Positions 21,521-26,969 of a DNA stretch of 26,969 nucleotides are shown here, piece by piece (the first letter of the stretch is position 1; each line of letters starts with the position of its first letter). Source of the stretch: Gymnopilus junonius (Eukaryota; Basidiomycota; Agaricomycetes; Agaricales; Galerinaceae); the NCBI GenBank assembly GCA_015501075.1, contig JADNYJ010000429.1, positions 1 through 26,969 of the forward strand. The letters run 5' to 3'. A model generated the notes under the pieces. It made no database searches and was not told the DNA's origin. It saw only the letters and a list, made by a program, of their open reading frames with translations. Both the position numbers and the translations under genes were made by a program.

Positions 21521-21595
21521 AGTATTTAGGGGCCAAAATAAATTTAGATGATCATTCCATCTGATAATAAGATACATTCATCCATGACAGCATAT

Positions 21596-22794
21596 CTAGT
21601 CGAGTTCTTTGATCACAGTCTCGCGCATGTAGTATGCTATACAAGCTCGGTCTCCGGAGCAATTCGCACCATGCTGAAGAAGTCTTCCTAAATGTGCAAA
21701 GACTGTTCCTTGGTCATATTTGAACCTCATTCCAATTCCTGGCAATTCAATCCTGCCATGCTGATATGCACCTAGTGGTACTAACACATCGAACCATGGG
21801 TGAGCTGATCCATTGTCATGATGGAAGGGCGTTTCTCGATTGCTAATGACTGTCAACATGCTGAATGGTGAAGTCCATACCCGGAGCACATGAGCTAGAT
21901 GTACCCATGAGTAATGGACTCCGGGCATTGTCAATTCTTCTCAAGGCACAAACTCCAACTCGGTAAAGTTCAGGATGGATGATGCTGAGTATTCCCCCTA
22001 TTAAGGCCGATCCTACCATGTTCCTTCTGACCCATTCAAGTGCATGAGGCTTCCTTAATTCACAGGACACCTCCATGGCATTGGATTTCTATTGAGTAAT
22101 TTTATCTTTAGTTGGTCTTCCAAAAATCGGAGGCCATACCTCATGCGCCTGCTGAAACCATGCTGGTGCTAGACTTGCACTTCCTTGCTTTAACCAACCT
22201 TCCTGTCCTCTATAGTATGTTGGTCCTGTTCTCCAACTCATACTTGCATTTACTTTCAAGGACCGTTCCAAATACTGAAGGTCTTTCCACATTTGTTCCT
22301 AGTGCTTAAAATAAAATTCGGCCTCCGAATCTTAAAATAGCTTGACTGACCAAACGTTGTGGTGTTAACACCCTGGGCAAATACCATGCCAGAATATGTT
22401 CTGCCACATCAGTGACTATACATGGTTGAAGTTCATATGCTGATGGGGTATGAATGGGAGGAAATTTCTGTCGTAGTTGCTCTTCCACTTTGGTGTTACG
22501 TCCTGTACACCTTGACGTGAGTTCCTGGACATAATTTTCGGCGTTCCATTCTGTCGCTTCTGAAGAATATTGAGTATCTTAAATTAGAATACTGGGTGGT
22601 CACGTACTGCGGTTGTTATATGCTTCTCTGAGGATGGCAACAGCCAAGTCGCATTCCAGCAACACCCCAGGATCCAAATCGCATGGTGTTTTTACATGGC
22701 CCAGATGTGGACCTACTTTTTGTTTGAATTGGGCATGCATATACATGGCGATGGTCTCTGTCAACTCAAGTGCGAGCTTACTGACATTAACCAT
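21596..22794 (-). CDS. TET/JBP-family 2OG-Fe(II) dioxygenase
   Basis: Four exons fit exactly: 22794-22608, 22559-22351, 22298-22140 and 22088-21596 (introns 48, 52 and 51 bp, phases kept), giving about 349 residues. It starts MVNVSKLALELTETIAMYMH. Family blocks in order: KFPPIHTPSAYELQPCIV, HILAWYLPRVLTPQRL, TGPTYYRGQEGWLKQGSAS, ALEWVRRNMVGSAL, TSPFSMLTVISNRETPFHHD, then WFDVLVPLG, GRIELPGIGMRF, LLQHG and DRACIAYYMR. HHD supplies the HxD iron ligands, QHG the distal His and DRAC the 2-oxoglutarate Arg. These enzymes oxidise 5-methylcytosine (or thymine in JBP). The basidiomycete set is expanded and linked to KDZ transposons. One frame change near 21908, between the N-terminal and catalytic parts, is the only defect and could be a sequencing error. 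It lies tail-to-tail with the companion gene, 76 bp apart. Confidence 0.85.
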
Positions 22795-22929
22795 GATGGG
22801 TACTAATCAGAAAGTTCAAAAAAATTTTCCCCACTTTGTATTTGTCACATGATTAGGTGACCTTGATCCCTATGATGGTCGGGCGTCAAATTAAATCTTT
22901 GTGGTGAAGAAAAACAGACATCCAAATCA
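22795..22929 (-). promoter_or_regulatory. Upstream region of the TET/JBP gene
   Basis: The ATG at 22794-22792 is preceded on the minus strand by AT-rich sequence including an A/T homopolymer near 22820. No clear TATA box was found. It is the only space for a promoter if the weak frame beginning upstream at 23256 is a separate gene. Confidence 0.25.
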
Positions 22930-23256
22930 CTACACTACCCTAAATAATTGAAATATACTATCATCGGCACCCCGGGCCCGTGTCTGATTTCCATCCAGTT
23001 GCCAAGTTAACTCGCCCTGTAGATAAATACAGCATCGGTGCTCTGGGTCCCAATCATATTTCCATCCGGTTGCCGTATTTGTACCTATTTCAGCCACCCA
23101 GATCAGGCTGAACCGTGCTGTGTGTCTATGTCTTACCTTTTCCAGCCGTACTGCACAAAAATAGATGACCATCAAATCTGACTCGCTTCGGCTGGCGCTG
23201 TGGGTTTCATGATGTCTTACTTCCCCGGGCAACCGTGTGTCACAGATGATGGTCAC
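22930..23256 (-). other. Open frame of about 108 codons with internal tandem duplication
   Basis: A minus-strand frame without an ATG at its left limit reads through SESDLMVIYFCAVRLEK and ends GADDSIFQLF. A possible intron starts at GTAAGACAT after RLEK. Part of it is a tandem duplication (22954-23005 and 23026-23076), which gives two copies of a GNWMEI/GNMIG-like segment in another frame. No family recognised. It could be an exon of a decayed gene or non-coding repeat. Confidence 0.2.
22954..23076. repeat. Two-copy tandem repeat, period about 72 bp
   Basis: Two units of about 50 bp share ATAC-CATCGG, C(C/T)GGG-CC, ATTTCCATCC and GGTTGCC/AGTTGCC in the same order at the same spacing, separated by 20 bp of unrelated sequence. 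By eye about three quarters of the positions agree. Confidence 0.6.
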
Positions 23257-23709
23257 TATTGTATGTGTCTTATCTGGGCCAATTTCAATTTCTTTCAGTA
23301 GACTAGACCTGTCTATTCCTTTCTAAACCATTCACCTGACCTTATCTGTGGATTACAGAGCATAATAATTAGTAAGGCGATGAGCCCGCAGCAAAATCAG
23401 CTCTAGAATAGACCTTTTATTTCAAATTTCGCTTTTCACCTCTTTTTCTCTCCTCAAACTTGACCCTTTCTCTACAGTAGCTACAGTATAAATACTGGTA
23501 CAGTGTATCGTAGCTACTCAGTGAATTTAGTACTGATCCACTCACCAAAGAACCAAAGAAATCGGCCAATTAACGGGCCAACCACCTCAAATCTCATTTA
23601 TCTCATTCTCAAATGGTTATCTTATCACGTCTTATCAAAGCATGATTGGATTAATCCCTACTCTACAAATTAAATCCCTATCTAAACTATGCTTTTGGTC
23701 CCTCATCAG
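23257..23709. other. AT-rich gap with one inverted repeat
   Basis: No gene seen. At 23476-23518 the nine-base arms AGTAGCTAC and GTAGCTACT are perfect inverted copies, and inside them CAGTATAAATACTG (23484-23497) is itself a palindrome containing a TATAAATA. It could be the remnant of a small transposon end or a fold-back structure. Confidence 0.5.
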
Positions 23710-23936
23710 ATGGAGTCTGATTCTGAGTCCCATTCTGGACTTCCGAAACTTCCTCGCATTTACATCTCCACCAAGAATGAAGTGGAGACTACAATACTGA
23801 TACATCATTTCATGAAGACAAATTTATATAGCCTCAGGGCATCAGAATTCAATTGAACAGGCTCGTTTTCTTCGGAGTTGTAAAAATGCCGTCATGAAAG
23901 ATAAGGCTAAAATTCAAGTTAAAGATAGTTGTGAAT
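23710..23936 (+). other. Short open frame, possible gene fragment
   Basis: ATG at 23710 opens a 48-codon frame (MESDSESHSGLPKLPRIY, continuing to a stop at 23854). In the next frame ARFLRSCKNAVMKDKAKIQV continues directly after it to a stop near 23935. Together they look like one small basic protein broken by a frameshift or joined by a short intron. Not recognised. Confidence 0.25.
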
Positions 23937-23980
23937 GATAGTACTACAGCAAAGAGGACCATGACCATACCTTCACTCCT

Positions 23981-24470
23981 TCAATATAATGTGACCGAAG
24001 CGCGATATCTGCTGTATGGCCCATATACCACTGGTGGCTTACCACGTAGCCATGATGGCTTCACTTTGATAGTGCCTTTGACTGACGTTACATCTGAGCC
24101 AGAGCCTTTGTGGATTCCAGAGAACTCCTCTGGTGGGTGGTCTTGGTCGAACATCATGTCAAACTTCACGGTTTGCTTCATGAAGTCAAACTGTCCATTG
24201 CGAATGGTAAAGGTTTGTCTGCATGAACTTCCCTTTCCATGCTTCATGGGTCCGGATGTGAAGATTCCAGTGGGAAAAAGTTTGGCAAAATTTGGATCGA
24301 TACCAAAGTCAGCTTGAAAGGATCGAGGAGAGGAACCTGGGCGATCCCAAGCAGTGGTTAAGTTGTTACCTCACCACTTGCGTTCAACTATAAGATATGT
24401 TAAGTAAATAAGTAAATAAGTCACATTATTTAAGAGAGGTTTTATGCTTACAGTAAGGCATGAATGAAAA
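23981..24470 (-). CDS. Possible small gene, hypothetical protein
   Basis: A minus-strand frame of about 120 codons ends at 23981. It reads through FQADFGIDPNFAKLFPTG, CRQTFTIRNGQFDFMKQTV, EEFSGIHKGSGSDVTS and PPVVYGPYSRYRASV. Alternating aromatic, charged and Gly residues look protein-like and lack low complexity. Upstream a TATATAAG box lies at 24513-24506, an ATG at about 24463 and a GT-AG intron (about 24452-24390), but the simplest splice runs into a stop, so the start is unsolved. A plus-strand frame (23931-24317) covers the same bases and cannot both be real. No family recognised. Confidence 0.35.
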
Positions 24471-24989
24471 GCTCGAGTTAGCTGTGAAGCGATGGCCTTG
24501 GGCTGCTTATATATTCATTAAGAAGCTAGACGTTGTGGGATGAAAGATCTCATAGGCAGATTGAGTGCAAGGGCGTTTATGTCACTCCAATGTCACTCCT
24601 ACAATGGAGGTTGGACAATGCCGTGCAGCAAAAATTGGTTAGGTTCCAGAGTGACTCATCATTTTTCACAGCCAATGTGAAGAACCGCAGTGCTGTGCCA
24701 CTGCTTCACCTGACACCTATGGTTACCCATTACCCTGTCCTTTTAGAGGTGGTCACATATACTGTGACCACCTCTAAGGAGACGGGATATGAGGCCTATG
24801 GGCCTCCTGCTAAAAACCTTGGGTAAACCACCCTGGGGACTTGGTAAATATTCCTCCATGGTAGGTCCATTCCATCGTCCCCTCCCGCCGTTCTCAGGCT
24901 CCCTGTCAGTCCGCATTGGGAAGGTAGTCCCTTCGGCGGCATCACATGTCCCTTCCCGTCGCTATCCGTTGCCAAATGCGGACACATCT
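24471..24989. other. Flank of the large inverted repeat
   Basis: No convincing gene. It contains the perfect hairpin at 24743-24777 and then GC-richer DNA leading into the left arm. Whether 24743-24989 belongs to the inverted repeat cannot be judged because the matching right side lies outside the window. Confidence 0.4.
24743..24777. repeat. Perfect 15-bp inverted repeat, 5-nt loop
   Basis: TTAGAGGTGGTCACA at 24743-24757 and its exact reverse complement TGTGACCACCTCTAA at 24763-24777 surround TATAC. It would form a strong cruciform or RNA hairpin. It sits just outside the part of the large inverted repeat visible on both sides, so it may mark the outer end of that element. It is also possible as a simple terminator-like hairpin, though no gene ends here. 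Confidence 0.85.
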
Positions 24990-26969
24990 CACGCCCTTTG
25001 CTGGCCATGCGACTCTTTGTGCGCTCGCTGTTCCCGACAATGTGCAGCATTATTCCACTATCCCTGGTCCGTTTCCCTTGATCTTTCTTGTCTATACCAC
25101 TATAGTTAGTATATTGGCAGTATTATAGAGTAATTATCATGTGAATTGCCTCTGTAGTAGTACAATCTGCTATATGATTTTGCTTGCTCACCACCACCAT
25201 CCATAGCCACCTGAGGATAGGTTTATTAAGGTATACAATGCATTAGGTATTTAGTACTACTATATATGACTCCTATAGTACAAGTAGGAGGCTATGGGAC
25301 AAGTGGAATATATATATTTAAGAGGTGTGATATCCCCAACCTTCCTACCTTTGCTCACTCATTCAAAGAGACCTTCTATCCATTATATATACATATACCC
25401 ATTAAAGCAAACACATAGTAAATTTATAGCTATCTATCCATGCCATTCTATGGGTATAAAGGGTACCACAGCCTGATATCTGGTCTAGTCATTCTATTTA
25501 CTGTGATAGGAGCAGGCTGATAATAAAGAATATAAATTGGCAGAAAGGTAGGTATACATGCCAGAAACAATATTCTATAATTATAATAGGAGCGCCTCGA
25601 CGATATGGTGATATTTGAAAGGGAGGAGGAGGAGGTATACCCAGGATTTGTGATCAACCTATATCTTCACCAGTTATTTTTATCTAGATGTGAATGGGAC
25701 AAATACGAGTGCTATATAACTCACTGATATCTACTTTAAGAGACCAGATAGGCCAGAGGTCTACTGGTGAATTGTTATTGAGGGAAGGAACAAGGGTGTC
25801 AAAAAAGCGAGAGATAAATCTAATGTGAGGGAAGTTCTTCAAAATAAAATATTCTAAAGACATACGCCTTTAGATCTATGCTGCAGAAGTGTTATATCCA
25901 AATTACAGACAAAATGATAGGCTGTAGTGAGAGAGATCAAATTAGAGAGCGAAAATGTCTTTTACAGGTATAGGACAATACCTTGATCATATCACCACAC
26001 TTTGATGTACCTCCCTTAAACATCTGCTTCTTACCTATAGGGAGACACATAAATCAATGCCTCTAAATTTTGGATATAATCCTGCAGCATAGATCTAGAG
26101 GTCATGCTTTAGATATTTTATTTTGAGAACTTCCCTCACATTAGATTTATCTCTCGCTTTTTTGACACCCTTGTTCCCTCCCTCAATAACAATTCACCAG
26201 TAGACCTCTGGCCTATCTGGTCTCTTAAAGTAGATATTAGTGACTTATATAGCACTCGTATTTGTCCCATTCACATCTAGATAAAAATAACTGGTGAAGA
26301 TATAGGTTGATCACAAATCCTGGGATACCTCCTCCTCCTCCTTTCAAATATCACCATATCATCGAGGCGCTCCTATATAATTATAGAATATTGTTTCTGG
26401 CATGTATACCTACCTTTCTGCGATTTATATTCTTTATTATCAGCCTGCTCCTATCACAGTAAATAGAATGACTGGACCAGATATCAGGCTGTGGTACCCT
26501 TTATACCCATAGAATGGCATGAATAGATAGCTATAAATTTACTATGTGTTTGTTTTAATGGGTATATGTATATATAATGGATAGAAGGTCTCTTTGAATG
26601 AGTGAGCAAAGGTAGGAAGGTTGGGGATATCACACCTCTTAAATATATATATTCCACTTGTCCATAGCCTCCTACTTGTACTATAGGAGTCATATATAGT
26701 AGTACTAAATACCCAATGCATTGTATACCTTAATCAACCTATCCTCAGGTGGCTATGGATGGTGGTGGTGAGCAAGCAAAATCATATAGCAGATTGTACT
26801 ACTACAGAGGCAATTCACATGATAATTACTCTATAATACTGCTACATATACTAACTATAGTGGTATAGACAAGAAAGATCAAGGGAAACAGACCAGGGAT
26901 AGTGGAATAATGCTGCACATTGTGGGAACAGTGAGCGCACAAAGAGTCGCATGGCCAGCAAAGGGCGTG
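24990..26969. mobile_element. Large inverted repeat (fold-back element), right arm truncated by window end
   Basis: The last bases of the window (AGCAAAGGGCGTG) are the reverse complement of 24990-25002, and the match continues inward to about 25905 on the left and 26063 on the right. This gives arms of about 0.9 kb around a spacer of about 160 bp. Agreement is high, with a few percent differences and small indels by eye (for example CGCTCGCTG against CGCTCACTG). Both arms carry the same AT-rich, TATA-repeat-filled sequence; open frames of 60-69 codons occur in mirrored copies and look non-coding. No transposase lies inside. It may be a fold-back or non-autonomous DNA element, or an inverted duplication. 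Confidence 0.85.

Noticed and set aside
23931..24317. Plus-strand 128-codon frame
   Set aside because: It lies opposite a more protein-like minus-strand frame with an upstream TATA box; kept only as the less likely alternative.
25294..26693. Mirrored frames beginning MGQVEYIYLRG in both arms of the inverted repeat
   Set aside because: They are short, low in complexity and exist twice only because the DNA is inverted; no domain is visible.
1..26969. Prokaryotic systems such as CRISPR or toxin-antitoxin
   Set aside because: Regular short-repeat arrays with unique spacers, ribosome binding sites and operons are absent; introns and gene families are fungal.

Overview
The window looks like repeat-rich nuclear DNA of an agaricomycete (mushroom-forming basidiomycete). 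The evidence is many 48-65 bp GT-AG introns, KDZ and Plavaka-type transposases, DUF6532-type and TET/JBP-type dioxygenase genes (families expanded in this class), and an Epl1 copy of basidiomycete type. A Boletales-like source is a guess. No prokaryotic gene, rRNA, tRNA or CRISPR was seen. Family assignments are from memory of the families; no search was run.

Layout. 660-1965 (+): N-terminal half of a KDZ (Kyakuja-Dileera-Zisupton) transposase with its CxC2-type zinc cluster. 2195-5405 (-): Plavaka-type (CACTA-related) transposase with C2H2 finger, about four frameshifts. 6442-8786 (-): enhancer-of-polycomb-like Epl1 copy without its N-terminal part. 9129-9855: series of related hairpins. 10261-14551 (+): many-exon gene with poly-Gly tract, PKKKKK nuclear signal and a C-terminal 2OG-Fe(II) dioxygenase fold. 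14694-16822 (+): nine-exon DUF6532-like gene. 17386-20000 (+): C-terminal half of a KDZ transposase, starting about where the first half stops. 20175-21520 (+): unrecognised companion gene. 21596-22794 (-): four-exon TET/JBP-family dioxygenase. 22930-24470: weak gene candidates. 24990-26969: large inverted repeat, arms about 0.9 kb, running off the right edge.

How it fits together. KDZ transposons of basidiomycetes are known to travel with TET/JBP dioxygenases, which oxidise 5-methylcytosine. This window has two split KDZ halves, two candidate dioxygenases on opposite strands, a DUF6532-like gene and a conserved-looking companion ORF, so it reads as one decayed KDZ/dioxygenase neighbourhood into which other elements have come. 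A striking detail is that nine of the ten clear premature stops in these reading frames are TGA, often where the family has Arg (CGA). This is what deamination of methylated CpG would produce. Thus the locus seems to carry both enzymes predicted to act on methylcytosine and the scars of methylcytosine decay.
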